Positions 36,201-48,599 of a stretch of 64,000 nt of DNA are shown here, in pieces. The DNA is from Blastomyces gilchristii SLH14081 (Eukaryota > Ascomycota > Eurotiomycetes > Onygenales > Ajellomycetaceae): positions 2,542,525-2,606,524 of the forward strand of contig NW_003101682.1 of the NCBI RefSeq assembly GCF_000003855.2, in the 5' to 3' direction. Below the pieces are notes generated by a model. That model was not told where the DNA came from. It did no database searches and saw nothing but the letters and a program-made list of their open reading frames with translations. The stretch's first letter is position 1; each line of letters begins with the position of its first letter. The translations under genes and the position numbers were made by a program.

Positions 36201-36874
36201 TTACTATCAACAGTTAAGATGTCATTTTAACAGATATAAGCTCATTCTTTCTTACATACAGATATCACATGAAAGTGTTGAATCTTCTAGAGATCACACA
36301 GTTCATATCAAATCTTTACAGTTCAATTCAGATCACTGATAATATAGTAATGAAGCTCTGAGATGCCTGTGACTGAGCAGAGGTCTTTATGATAACTATG
36401 AAACAAGACTAAGAAGATCAAATCAACATCTGACAAGATTCTGCAGAGCAGTATAAGATAGAAGACCTTGTGTGATTGAATCTTAAGAATATATAAATCA
36501 CACATTCATCTTGTACACTAGATTACTACCATATCAGATATAAAGTGATAGAAGTTCTAGATAGTCACAACTACTGTCTTAACACACTATCAGAGATTTA
36601 TAATGTCTTTTATACAAGTTTGCTTCACTGTGCTGTCACTGATCTGTTCTCTTCTTAACTGACTTCTGACTGACAAATGCCAGGGATCATAGAAGAAGAT
36701 AATGAGCTTGAGTGAGAGAGTGAAGATATTCTTAATAAGAGATCACACAGCTGCAGTCAATAATATCTCATGAAATGAGTCAGCTATGATTAACTGATCT
36801 GAACTTCAAGTTCTGTGTTATCTGAAACAGCAGCTCTTGACTGATGAGAACTGCTTCTGGAAAGAGAGGACTAA
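33231..36874 (+). pseudogene. pol of gypsy A4
   Basis: Same domain order as A1: protease about 33,280-33,600, RT about 34,010-34,620 with YLDN at 34,394-34,405, RNase H about 34,800-35,110, integrase about 35,480-36,500, chromodomain about 36,680-36,860, stop at 36,872. Long enough to be complete (about 1200 codons), broken by stops. The integrase C-terminal module (NLKNI, then YHIRYKVIEVLDSHNYCL) is clear around 36,478-36,570. Confidence 0.82.
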
Positions 36875-37247
36875 TGTGGCAGGCTGCACTTAATCAATTA
36901 TATAGACTATTCTGTTGCACTCCACAGATTCCAATCACTTCATTCTTGAATGCATATACTTTAATTCTCAGTCATTCTCAATCGCTGATTCTCAGCCGTC
37001 ACTTCATTCTCGAATGTGTACACTCTGATTCTCAGTCATTCTCAATTGCCAATCCTCAGCTGCCACAAATGCATATAGATTCTTCCGCCCCGAAGCTCCA
37101 CTGTATACACCATCACATACATGTATAAATATTCACTTTGATTGCTGATTCTCGCACTTTCTCTTTCTTTTCTTCTCTAACGTTTTTCTCTTTGTTATAT
37201 AAGATCTATCAATATAATACTGATCTATTCGGCGTAGGCCTCTTACA
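36875..37247 (+). repeat. 3' LTR of gypsy A4 with 64-bp tandem duplication
   Basis: 373 bp. Segments 36,936-36,999 and 37,000-37,063 are diverged tandem copies, both beginning CACTTCATTCT and carrying GATTCTCAGC-type ends. The partner 5' LTR has one copy. LTRs are identical at integration, so the duplication arose afterwards or was lost from the other. Confidence 0.9.
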
Positions 37248-40192
37248 TCAGTAAACTCACAACTGTAAGCTTAAATAGAAGAAACTCTCAACTATCTAAA
37301 TCTTCAAACTTCAATTCTTCAGCTAAATATAAACAGAATTTGAATTCTCAAACTTCTGTTAAGATTAGAGAATTGAGAAATGACTCTGATGATAAACTAG
37401 ATATAATACAAGCAGTTAAGATTTCTACTTTTCAGAATAGTTATAATCTACTATCTGATAATAGTGATTAGATTCTACCCTACTCTCTTTTAGTATGAAT
37501 ATACAACAAAAATAACAAAAAAAGTTTAAAAACTCTTCAAAAATCATATTTATTCAAAATAATGTGAATAGAAACTCAAATTGCATTTATTCTTGTCTTC
37601 AAATTGTATTTGAATAAAAAGTTGATGTTATACTGCTTCAGGAGCTGAATTTAGATGCTTAGTAAAAATATATCATTTCTCATTCAAGCTACTACTGCTC
37701 TCTATCTCAAAAGTCTGAGATAAAGTCAAGAGTAGTGATCTATGAAAGAAAGAGATCAAGATATCAATTTAATCTAAGATTTAATATCATGTCTGACCCT
37801 GATATTCTGATGAGTGATATTATAGATAAAGAGAATGAGTTTGATACTATACAGCTCATAAATATCTATAATGAAAAGTCATTGAAGAAAAATAATAATA
37901 TCTGAACAATTAATAGAGAGTTTCTAAATATAACTTTATTAAGAAACTCTATAATTATAGAAGATTTCAATGCACATCATTTCTGATGAAATTCAGAATT
38001 CAAAAGAGCAGTAAGAGCTGATAATCTAATTGAATGAATCTTTGAGCATTCAATAGATTTAGTTAACAAGTCTGATTAACAAACATTCTTTAGAAAAGAC
38101 ATGAAACAGAAATCTATTATAGATCTAATCTTCATATCACAAAATCTAATGAAAAAAAGACTTGTAAACTGATTTATTGATTCAAATGAGACATCAGAAT
38201 CAGATCATGAGATTAGTCAATTTGATATTGAATTGAGTGAAGAATAAATGAGTGAAAACCCTCTTCTCTCTAATCAGCTTAACTTTGAAAAAGCAGATTG
38301 AAAGACAGTTAAAGAAAGTATAAAACTGTTAAAATCTGAAAGATAGAGTGAGCTATATTGAAATCCTGGTCAAGATATCTCAAATGAAATGCTTAAGAAT
38401 AGAGTGAAGCTCATTGTATCTATTATTCTAATAAGTGTTAAAGATAATATTTCAAAGAGAAAGTCTTCTGAGTATTCAAAACCTTGATGAAATGAGAATA
38501 TCACATCTAAAAGGAAACAATTAGCTACTGCTAGAAGAGATTGAAAGAATAATATAATTTCTGATAAAGAGTTCAAAGCTGTCAGAAAAGAATATTTTTC
38601 AGATATTAAAAGAGTTAAAACAGACTACTGGAATAAATTTCTTGAAGAAGCATAAGAAAAGAAAGTTTTTAAAGCTTTTAACTATACTAAAACAAGAAGT
38701 GTAGCAAAACTTTCAACCTTAGAATATAAGTCTCAGAATGAATCATATACAGCAAACTCTTTTGAGCAAAAATGTTAAGCTTTTATAAGAACTCTCTTTA
38801 AAAACTCATCAGATTCAGATTCAGAGAAAGAGAATATATCACTTCTCAACTATATTAATGAAAATGACTGAGAATGATCTGATCTTACACAAGATAAATT
38901 AGAGTTAGCTATCTTCTCAAGTTCAGTTAAAACTGCTGCAGGGCCTGATTCAATTAATCACTTGATTATTCAAAATACATACTTGTACTTAAAGAATGAA
39001 TATTTTAAGCTCTTTTTCAATCTCTTGAAAAATGAATATTATTCTGAATACTGAAGAGAAGTTACTGAAGTGATTCTTGTAAAATCTAATAGAAAAACTT
39101 CAATTTCTAAGTCATATAGAGTAATATCTCTATTGAACTGTCTAGAAAAGGTTTTAGAAAAGATAATAGCTACTCAACTATCTTTTATAAGCTCTATTAT
39201 TAATTCTCTTTTATTCAGTGAATAAATGAAAGATAGAAAACAATATTCTGTAATTGACACTATTCTCTCAGTTGTTCATAATATTTAAATAGTAAAGTAT
39301 GAAGATCTGATCTCAACTGTAGTTTTTATTGATATAAAAGCAGCATTTGATCATGTTTCAAAGTCAAAGTTAATTGAGACTTTGAAGATATTAAAACTGT
39401 CACTTTCTGTAATAAAATGAGTTAACTGTTTTATGTCTAAAAGAATCATATAACTTTTCTTTGATGAAATGAAATAAGATAAGACTGAGATAAAAATAGA
39501 AGTACTGTAGAAATCTTCAATCTCACTTATTTTATTTGCAATATATACTGCATATCTATTCAAAAATAGAAATATGAGAATAGTGTGATCTCTGAGTTAT
39601 GCAGATAGTATTGATCTAGTCTACAGCTTAAAAACTATCAAAGAGAATTTAAAAGTAATTGAAAAAGCTGTAAAGGAAATCTTTGTTAGAGCAGATATTA
39701 ATCAAATTCAATTTAATATGAATAAAACTAAGTTAATTCATTTCTTTTCTAGATTCAATAAGAAAGAACTATCTCTAACTCTTTTAAATAGAGAGATTAA
39801 ACTCACTGTAAATGTCAAATGATTAGAAGTATGATTAAACTCCAAGTTGAATTTTAAATATCACATTTAACAAAGAACTGTCAAGGCAGAAAGACTATTA
39901 AGCAACATAATCAGACTATCAAATTCAGAGAGAGGTCTATTCTTTCAGTCTATAAGATAGTTATATATAGCCTGTATTACCTCAGTAGCTGATTATGAAG
40001 TTCAAGTTTGATGAAATAATCAAGGGAATTTCACTGAACTCTTTCAAAGTCTGTAAAACAGAGCTTTGAGAAGAATTCTGAAAGTATTTAAATCATCTTC
40101 TATTAAAGCAATGAAAATTAAAGCTTTAATTTCTCCTTCTACTATTAGATTTGAAAAGGCCTGTATAAACTATGCTCTGAGAGTTATAAAGA

Positions 40193-40328
40193 NNNNNNNN
40201 NNNNNNNNNNNNNNNNNNNNNNNNNNNNNNNNNNNNNNNNNNNNNNNNNNNNNNNNNNNNNNNNNNNNNNNNNNNNNNNNNNNNNNNNNNNNNNNNNNNN
40301 NNNNNNNNNNNNNNNNNNNNNNNNNNNN
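40193..40328. other. Assembly gap (136 N)
   Basis: 136 undetermined bases inside LINE A ORF2. The corresponding stretch in LINE B (46,856-46,991) is exactly 136 bases, so the gap size is probably right and nothing unusual is hidden there. Confidence 0.97.
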
Positions 40329-40749
40329 CAGACTATGCTCACTGATTAAAAATCAATTTTCTTCTTTAAATGTTGAAAAAGTTGCTTATGAGAAGATATC
40401 TCTCTGAAGAGAAAAGCTTGAAGCTCTTATAAACTTATAAATAAGTGAACTATCTAAGAAGAAAGAATATGAACAGTATTTGAAGAGAATTTCTACAATT
40501 AATATAGAAGACTCTATTCTGATTTATTCAGATGACTTCAAAAATGAGAATTTGAATAGATTAGATACAGACATTGCTTATACTGAAGATAATATTAATT
40601 TTATCTCAGATTTCTGGAATTTAGACTGTGAATCTGAAGTCTTTGATACTGAACTATTTGTAATAGTCAAAGCTTTCAAACTCTTTCAAATAAAATCTCA
40701 TAAAAGAGGAAATAGTTTGTAAGAGACATGAATTTTCTCTGATAGTCAA

Positions 40750-41292
40750 TGTAACATGACGGAACCGAAGCGGTGGCTAGTCAGCGGCGTCACATAGAGG
40801 TAGTTATTGAGAAGTCATATGAGTGAGCTTGACTATCTTACTTGAATAGTGAGCTTGTAGGCTACCGAGTTATTGCAAGAATATCACAGATATGATACTT
40901 AGTATACTAAGAAAATTGTATAAGAAATGCAGTAACTCTCATATATATTTCAGTAAAAGAAAAATGAATCACTGACTTCTTTAATGAGAAGTCAGCATCT
41001 AGCTATTCTATATAGACAATGAGCTGATACTCTTCTCTCATTCTATAAGTGAGAATAACTGAAGTAATATCTCAGCAGTATCTCACTGTCAAGAAACAGT
41101 AATCTGCTGATCTTATATAGAAGTAGAATTCTCTTATTCATCAATCAGATCTTTCTATAATATATCTGAATAATATCATAGAGTGATTGAAAATCAGTTT
41201 GAACAGTCTGTGAAATGAATGAAATCATCTCTATGAAAGTAATGAGCTGTGTGAAATCACAGTGAGGCCTTGACACAGTCAGAGATATGATA
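40750..41292 (-). repeat. Left (3') LTR of element B
   Basis: 543 bp, TGTAACATGACGGAACCGAAG to GAGATATGATA (terminal CA mutated to TA). Its left end keeps CpGs. No sequence relation to LTR family A seen. Confidence 0.9.
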
Positions 41293-42520
41293 ATGTTCTT
41301 GTCTTTAAGAGCATAGTTCTGATGCTCTTAAGATTACTGAATTAGAAATTATCTTTGTTATATAGTAACAGTTATTAACTGATTTGACAGTGTATATACT
41401 GTATATGATACAAAGAAATAGATGAGTTTTTCTACTGACTGTATAGATCTTTCTTTTCTCATCTTTGTTCAAATTAAACAAATGATAAGTGAGTTTCTTA
41501 TATATCAATTTGAGATGTCAAAACCATAGTTAACAAGTGACTTACAGATCTTTCATTATATTCTATTCTATGTATGAAATTCTCTGTAAAAGTAGTGTAT
41601 TTTAGAAACAAAGCTAACAGTAGTAACAGGATTTTTTAAAAAGATCTTTTCTCTCTGTAACATATTTTTCTTCTCTCTCTCTCAATTGCAATAGTGAGTG
41701 CATGAGAGTATTATTCTTGAAAGATAATAAAGAGCTTATTCTGATATTTTCTAGTGAATAAATATCTTTGTGATGCAGCTGCAGTCTCTGTGACTGTCAA
41801 GAAAGCTCAGTTAAAGATGAAGACAGCATTGTCAACAGACTGCAGAAGCACTTCTCTCATTGTCATATCTTCTTCTTCTTCTCTTTCTACTTCTCTTACA
41901 GCTGTGGCAGTAGTTGCTGTGCCTTGCAGTGAGATGTCATTTCTTCTGCTGATCAGTTTATTCATGTTTAGTTCTTTCTCTACTCTCTTCATCACTGTTG
42001 CAATGCTGTCCTTTCTCTCAGGCAATACAGTGATGTATGACCCTGTGTGATTATTCAGAGAGAAACTCAGAGAGAGCTTGATTTTGAGAACAGTGACTCT
42101 GAGAAGCTCAATCTGTAGTTTCTCTCTTGCAGCATATCTGAGCCCTGCTCAGAATACTGCTGAGTTGAGTCTGCAGAGTTCTGCAGTTTCTTTATCTTCT
42201 CTCTATAAGAAGGCTTTAGTGTAGTCTCTGACTGACACTGTCACTTATCTGCACTGCACTAAGTAGCTGAAGAAAGAGGGGATTTTATATACTTATCTCT
42301 TCTCTCACTCTTGTTATTTCTGTTATATCTGCAACAATGACTCCTGTCTCTCTGTAAGTATTATCTCACAGAAAGGCATTGTGTCAGCTCTGATAAGAAG
42401 CTCAGATGCTCAAGCAGTACAGAGTGAGAATCTCAGAGCTTCAAGTATTGACAGATTTCATCAAGGCTGAAGAGATCTCTCTTACTTATCTGTAAAAGAA
42501 GATGAAAGCATGTGAGAACA
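41293..42520. other. 3' part of element B up to LINE B
   Basis: Between the left LTR of B and LINE B. It holds a minus-strand ORF relic (41,807-42,180, listed separately) and otherwise AT-rich sequence. The LINE B boundary is placed at its ORF1 start because homology with LINE A begins at about that point. Confidence 0.45.
41807..42180 (-). pseudogene. Unrecognised degenerate ORF in element B 3' region
   Basis: Minus-strand frame of about 120 codons ending at 41,807 and traceable upstream through one TGA that would be Trp (near 42,150). It includes GLRYAAREKLQIELLRVTVL, then VLPERKDSIATVMKRVEKEL and an acidic EVEREEEEDMTMREV stretch, consistent with a charged, possibly coiled-coil protein. 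Further upstream the frame seems to continue past two more stops. It lies downstream of pol in element B, where gypsy elements normally have no gene. It could be an extra ORF of B, a captured gene fragment, or a relic of an older element. No family recognised. Confidence 0.35.
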
Positions 42521-44122
42521 ATGAGTTCAAAAATACACTCAGTTGATGTGGAAAAAGATGCTTTCTCAAATGCTATTTCTGAGATTGAAATTCTGAAGAG
42601 AAGAAAGAAAGAAGAAATAGAGAAACAACAAGGTCTTGAAATACAGAAACTTGAAAAAGCAAGCAAGATTCTTGGAAAGCAGTGTCTGAGTGAGATGAAT
42701 GAAGAAGTTCTGTTAATTCTTCATGATCAGGCTAGACAACTACAGAAGATGATCAAGTTCAAATATGAAATCTCAAACACAGTTCAAAAAACATTGAAAA
42801 TTCCTAGTACAATCACTGACTCTTCATCTTGCTCTTCTTCTTTTTTTCCTACTTCTTCTTCTTCTTTGAATCAGAAGAAAACATATGCTCAAGCAGCTGA
42901 ATCTGCTGTCTCTAAACCTGCTGTCTCAAAACCTGCTCAAAATCCTGAGAAAACTGAGAAGAATACTGCTCATACCTCTATTCATAGAAAAGTGAAAAAG
43001 AAAATGTAAAAAGACAAAAACTTTCAAATCTCCAGAAATAGAAGACTTATTCTCAAAGTCTCAAACCAGGACATTCTGTAAAGAAACAAGCTAAACTTAA
43101 ATCTTACTTTCAGAATCAGAAATGAAATTAATCAGCAGTTCTTTTCTCAGTTGATGACTGATATTGAAGTTCAAAAATCAGTTATAGCTTCAATTGAGTC
43201 ATCATTCTTTGAAAACTTCATTATTCTGACTATAATGCCTGAATTCAGTGCTGAATTCCTTATTCAGAATGAGAATCTCTGAAAGTCAGCAGTAGAATCT
43301 TTACTAAACACAACAATTCTATCTGAAAGAGATGAAAAGTGAGAAAAATTCATTATTCATGATATTTCAGTTGAAATTTTTGACTGTGAAGAAGAAATGC
43401 TACTTCTCAAAAATGAATTGAAAGAATACAACTCTATTCAACTGAGAAAGAAGCCTGTATGACTAAATTCAATTGAGTTCAGACAAAGCAGGAGAAATGC
43501 CTCTGTTCTAGTATATATAAAAACACTTGAACAGTCAAAGATCTCTGAAGTAAGAGTAACAGATTTAAAAATGAGAGTTCATGAATACAAAGACTCAAGA
43601 ATGAATCTCAAAGCTCAAACACAGTGTTCAAACTGTCAAAGATATGAACACTTTGCAATCTCATGTTTTAGAGACTCAAAATGTGCATTCTGTGCCAGAG
43701 ATCACAAAACTAGTGAGCATAAATGTGAAACATGCTCAAAAAGAGATGAAATATGTCAACACACTCTGCTTAAGTGCTCTAGTTGTAAAGAAAAACATGC
43801 ATCTAGCTCAAAATAATGTATCTTTGCTTCTAGAACTCAAAAGAACTGGAGAAAAGATGAAGCTCAAAGTTAATCTAGAACTGAAGAGAAGAGTTAAGCC
43901 AGTAGACTTATAACTGTAAGCTTAAAAAGAAGAAACTCTCAACTGTCTAAATCTTCAAACTTCAATTCTTCAGCTAAATGTAAACAGAATTTGAATCCTC
44001 AAACTTCTGTTAAGATTAGAGAATTGAGAAATGACTCTGATGATAAACTAGATATAATGCAAGCAGTTGAGATCTCTACTTTTCAAAATAGTTATAATCT
44101 ACTATCTGATAATAGTGAGTAG
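42521..44122 (+). pseudogene. LINE B ORF1 (nucleic-acid-binding protein)
   Basis: 533-codon frame from ATG 42,521 to TAG 44,120-44,122; an upstream GTG in frame is not needed. The first 162 codons are open (stop at 43,007, probably a former CAA). A charged coiled-coil-like N-terminus (EIEILKRRKKEEIEKQQ) is followed by a Ser-rich linker and a Pro/Lys segment with AVSKPAVSKPAQ. At 43,571-43,816 lies a Cys-His region: CSNCQRYEHFAISC (CX2CX4HX4C) followed by CAFCARDH and CETCSKR motifs. Binds LINE RNA in related elements. At least four stops, so inactive. Confidence 0.85.
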
Positions 44123-44151
44123 ATTCTACTCTATCTCTACTCTCTTTTAGT

Positions 44152-47100
44152 ATGAATATATAACAAAAACAACAAAAAAAGTTTAAAAACTCTTCAAAAA
44201 TCACATTTATTCAAAATAATGTGAATAGAAACTTAAATTGTATTTATTCTTGTCTTCAAATTATATTTGAATAAAAAGTTGATTTTATACTACTTCAGGA
44301 ACTGAATTTTAATGCTGAGTAAAATTATATCATTTCTCATTTAAGCTACTACTGCTTTCTACCTTAAAAGTCTGAGATAAAGTCAAGAGTAGTGATCTAT
44401 GAAAGAAAGAGATCAAGATATCAATTTAATCTAAGATTTGATATTATGTCTGACCCTGATATTCTGGTGAATGATATTATAGATAAAGAAAATGAGTTTA
44501 ATACTATATAGCTCATAAATATCTATAATGAAAAGTCATTGAAGAAAAATAACAATATCTAGACAATTGATAGAGAATTTCTGAACATAACTTCATCAAG
44601 AAACTCTATAATTGTAGAAGATTTCAATGCACATCATTTCTGATGAAATTCAGAATTCAAAAGAGCAGTGAGAGCTGATAATCTGATTGCATAAATCTTT
44701 GAGCATTCAATAGATTTGATTAATAAGTCTGATCAACAAACATTCTTTAGAAAAGACATGAAACAGAAATCTATTATAGATCTAACCTTCATGTCACAAA
44801 ATCTAATGAAAAGAAGACTTGTACACTGATTTATTGATTCAAATGAGACATCAGAATCAGATCATGAGATTATTCAATTTAATATTAAACTGAGTGAAAA
44901 ACAAATGAGTGAAAATCCTCTTCTCTCTAATCAGTTTAACTTTGAAAAAGCTCATTGAAAAGCAGTTGAAGAAAGTATAAAACTGTTAAAATCTGAAAGA
45001 CAGAATGAGCTATATTGAAATTCTGGTCAAGATATCTCAAATGAAATGCTTAAGAATAGAGTGAAGCTTATTACATCTATTATTCTAACAAGTGTTAGAG
45101 ATAATATTTCAAAGAGAAAATCTTCTGAGTATTCAAAACCTTGATAAAATGAGAATATCTCATCTAAAAGAAAAGAATTAGCTACTGCTAGAAGAGATTG
45201 AAAGAATGATATAATATCTGATGAAAAGTTCAAAGCTGTCAGAAATGAATATTTTTCAGATATTAAAAGAGCTAAAACAGACTGCTGAAATAATTTTCTT
45301 GAAGACACATAAGAAAAGGAAGTTTTTAAAGCTTTTAACTATACTAAAACAAGAAGTGTAGCAAAACTTCCAGCCTTAGAATATGAGTTTCAGAATAAAT
45401 CATATACAGCAAACTCTTTTGAGAAAAAATGTCAAGCTTTCATGAGAATTCTCTTTCAGAACTCATCAGATTCAGATTCAGATTCAGAGGAAGAGAATAT
45501 ATCACTTCTCAACTACATTGATGAAAATGACTGAGAATGGCCTGATCTTACACAAGATGAATTAGAGTCAGCTATCTTCTCAAGTTCTGTTAAAACTGCT
45601 GCAGGGCCTGATTCAATTAATCACTTGATTATTCAAAATACATATTCCTACTTAAAGAATGAATATTTTGAGCTCTTTTTCAATCTCTTGAAAAATGATT
45701 ATGATTCTGAATACTGAAGAGAAGCCACTGAAGTGATTCTTATAAAACCTAGTAGAAAAACTTCAATTTCTAAGTCATATAGAGTAATATCTCTATTAAA
45801 CTGTCTAGAAAAGATTTTGAAAAAGATAATAGCTACTTAACTATCTTTTATAAGCTCTATTAATAACTCTCTTTTATTCAGTGAACAAATAAGAGATAGA
45901 AAACAATGTTCTGCAATTGACACTGTTCTCTCAGTTGTTCATGATATTCAAATAGCAAAGCATGAAGATCTGGTCTCAACTGCAGTTTTTATTGATATAA
46001 AAGAAGCATTTGATCATGTTTCAAAGTCAATGTTAATTCAGACTTTGAAGATGTTAAAACTGTCACTTTCTCTAATAAAATGAGTTAACTGTTTTATGTT
46101 CAAAAGAATCATATAACTTTTCTTTGATGAAATGAAATAAGACAAGACTGAGATAAAAATAGAAGTGCTGTAAGAATCTTCAATCTTACTCATTTTATTT
46201 GCAATATACACTGCATATCTATTCAAAGATAGAAATATGAAAATAGTGCAATCTTCAAGTTATGTAGATGATATTGATCTAGTCTACAGCTCAAAAACTA
46301 TTAAAGAGAATTTGAAAGTGATTGAAAAAGCTGCAAAGAAAATCCTCATCAGAGCAGATATCAATCAAATTTAATTTAATATGAATAAAACTGAGTTAAT
46401 TCATTTCTTTCCTAGATTCAATGAGAAAGAACTATCTCTAACTCTTTTAAATAGAGAGATTAAACCCAGTTTAAATGTCAAATGATTAGAAGTATGGTTA
46501 AACTCTAAGTTGAATTTTAAATATCATATTCAACAAAGAACTATCAAGGTAGAAAGACTATTGAACAATATTATCAGACTATCAAATACAGGAAGAGGTC
46601 TATTCTTCCAGGCTATGAGACAGTTATATATAGCCTGTATTACCTCAGTAGCTGATTATGAAGTTCAAGTTTGATGAAATAATCAAGAAAGTTTCACTGA
46701 ACTCTTTCAAAGTCTGCAAAACAGAGCTTTGAGAAGAATTCTGAGAGCATTCAAATCATCTTCTATTAAAGCAATGAAAATTGAAGCTTCAATTTCTTCT
46801 CCTACTATTAGATTTGAAAAGGCCTGTATGAACTATGCTCTGAGAGTTATAAAGATGAGCTCAAATCATATAATCAGAGAAAGAGTCTCTTCCTCATTTT
46901 CATCAGTTAACTCTGGAAATGAACTGGATTGAAATAGATTTCTTGATTGAAATGAAAATAATTCTTCAAAGAAAATGCCTTCTCAACTGTACAGACTATG
47001 CTCACTGATTAAAAATCAATTTTCTTCTTTAAATGTTGAAAAAGTTGATCATGAGAAGTTATCTCTCTGAAGAGAAAAGCTTGAATCTCTTATAGACTTG

Positions 47101-48114
47101 CAAATAAGTGAACTATCTAAAGAGAAAGAATATGAACAGCATTTGAAGAGCATTTCTACAATCAATATAAAAGACTCTATTCTGATTTATTCAGATGACT
47201 CAAAAAATGAGAATTTGAATAGATTAGATGCAGGCATTGCTTATACTGAAGATAATATTAATTTTGTCTCAGATTTCTGAAATTTAGATTGTGAATCTGA
47301 AGTCTTTGATACTGAATTATCTGCAATGGTGAAAGCTTTCAAACTTATTTAAATAAAATCTTATAAAAGAGAAAATAGTTTGAAAGAGGCATGAATATTC
47401 TCTGATAGTCAAGCTGCTTTAAAAAGACTTAGAAATAGTCAGATTCATAATGATCAAATGAATCTTGAACTGATCTTAAACTTCATTTCAAAAATTCAAA
47501 AGAGAAGAACATCAAAGCTGATAATTCATCTGCACTGAGTTCCTGCTCATATGAATATTCATGATAATGAATTGGCTGATTCAGCTGTAAAAAAAGGTTC
47601 AGAATTAAGCAGATGTGTTCAAAAAATTGTGTCCTGATCTTTTATAAAGAGGAAAATAAAAGAATCTTGTTTAGACAAGTGAAATGAAAGCTGACAGAAA
47701 TAAAAAAAGAGTATACATTATTCAAGATTTGAAACAAAACCCAAGTGGAAATCTTGTTCAATTAAATGTAAAAAGAAAATATTCTCATCTATAATACAGC
47801 TGAAATTAGGACATGGCTATTTCAAATCTTATATACACAGATTTGATGATGGATTTGATTTAATAGAATGCTCATTCTGCAATGCAAATGAGAATCCTGA
47901 GTATATTGTAATGCACTGTGCATTATACAATAGTCTCAGAGTCAGATTGAAAGAGAAGTACAATCTAAATCAATTAAATATGAGATTCTTATTCTCAACT
48001 GAGACAGGAATTAAATACTTAATAGACTTTCTATCAGAAACTCAAGCAGCTATAAGAAAATGACTGAATTCAGAAATATCTGAATATGAAGAGGAGGAAA
48101 TTGATCAGATATAG
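44152..48114 (+). pseudogene. LINE B ORF2 (endonuclease-RT-RNase H)
   Basis: About 1320 codons in one unbroken frame, with many TGA (Trp) and some TAA/TAG (Gln) stops. N-terminal AP-endonuclease-like domain about 44,230-44,890 (IIVEDFNAHHF; SIIDLTFMSQNL; ESDHEII). RT about 45,560-46,500: TAAGPDSINHLII, VFIDIKEAFDHVSKS, and an intact catalytic YVDD near 46,263. RNase H about 47,170-47,620: ILIYSDDSKN, TELSAMVKA, FSDSQAALKRL, HWVPAHMNIHDNELADSA with its Trp now TGA. C-terminal CX2CX8HX4C-like motif near 47,875-47,925. Performs target-primed reverse transcription in living relatives. Confidence 0.87.
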
Positions 48115-48599
48115 TTTGTTAAAACACCTATATACTATCTTTCAATAATTTGTTTCATTACAGTCTCTTATTATTTTACTTTACCTTTTTCTTTCTATTC
48201 TTTCTATTTAATGTGTCTATCTTTAAGACTGTGTTCTCTTTTCTTTTGTCATGTCAAATGGTTTCAAAGTATCAGAAGATGTTAAAATACTGCAATTTGT
48301 AAACAGTTTTTGTATTCTGAGCTGGAATTTTCTCCTTTTGCATATCTGAAATTGATGAATGTATAATAGTTAACTGTATAGATATAGGAAAAACCCTGAG
48401 AACTTTTAGATTGATAATATTAATCTTTTTATTAATTTTAAATATTTCTTTTCTCTAACTGCTTCAGGAATTTTACACTTGTGTAGTCTCATTAAACTTC
48501 TAAAAAATCCTTTAAGAGAAAATAGAAGAAGACTGTTACAGAGCTCATAAGACATCAGCTTATCACTGTGAGATTATCTCTAAAAAACTCTTTGAGAAA

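Larger units (their letters stand above)
31494..37247 (+). mobile_element. Ty3/gypsy chromovirus A4, full length, inserted in LINE A
   Basis: 5754-bp family A element with an exact TSD TCAGT (31,489-31,493 and 37,248-37,252). The flanking LINE sequence on each side joins to match LINE B. LTRs are 309 and 373 bp; the extra 64 bp in the 3' LTR is a tandem duplication. Gag starts at 32,091 and pol ends at TAA 36,872-36,874, adjacent to the 3' LTR with the purine tract GGAAAGAGAGGAC just before it. RT catalytic box at 34,394-34,405 is YLDN. Dead by many transition stops. Confidence 0.92.
30111..37471 (+). pseudogene. LINE A ORF1 (nucleic-acid-binding), interrupted by gypsy A4
   Basis: The ORF starts at ATG 30,111 with MSSKIHSVNVKKDAF, identical in layout to LINE B ORF1. 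Ser-rich linker (SSFFSTSSSSLNQKK), a repeated AVCKPAVSKPAQNPEKSEK, then after a stop at 30,598 a long degenerate middle part. A Cys-rich region lies at 31,155-31,370 with a CX2CX4HX4C-type knuckle in which His has become Tyr (CSNCQRYEYFIISC), then CAFC and CLKRDEKC. A4 sits at 31,494-37,247; the last codons resume at 37,253 and stop at TAG 37,469-37,471. Confidence 0.82.
42521..48408 (+). mobile_element. LINE B (Tad1-like), nearly complete
   Basis: Best-preserved LINE in the window: ORF1 (42,521-44,122), a 29-bp spacer, ORF2 (44,152-48,114), and a 3' UTR that stops abruptly at 48,408. The last roughly 65 bp and the (AAT)n tail present in LINE A and in the composites are missing. No TSD was found, so one end has probably been deleted. 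Both ORFs keep their frames throughout; damage is almost only C-to-T or G-to-A. ORF order, the ORF2 domain set with C-terminal RNase H, and ORF1 zinc knuckles fit the Tad1 / I-like LINEs of filamentous fungi. Confidence 0.9.

Noticed and set aside
41754..42050. 98-codon plus-strand ORF
   Set aside because: Antisense to the charged minus-strand relic; a Ser-rich string from the complement of Glu/Arg codons.
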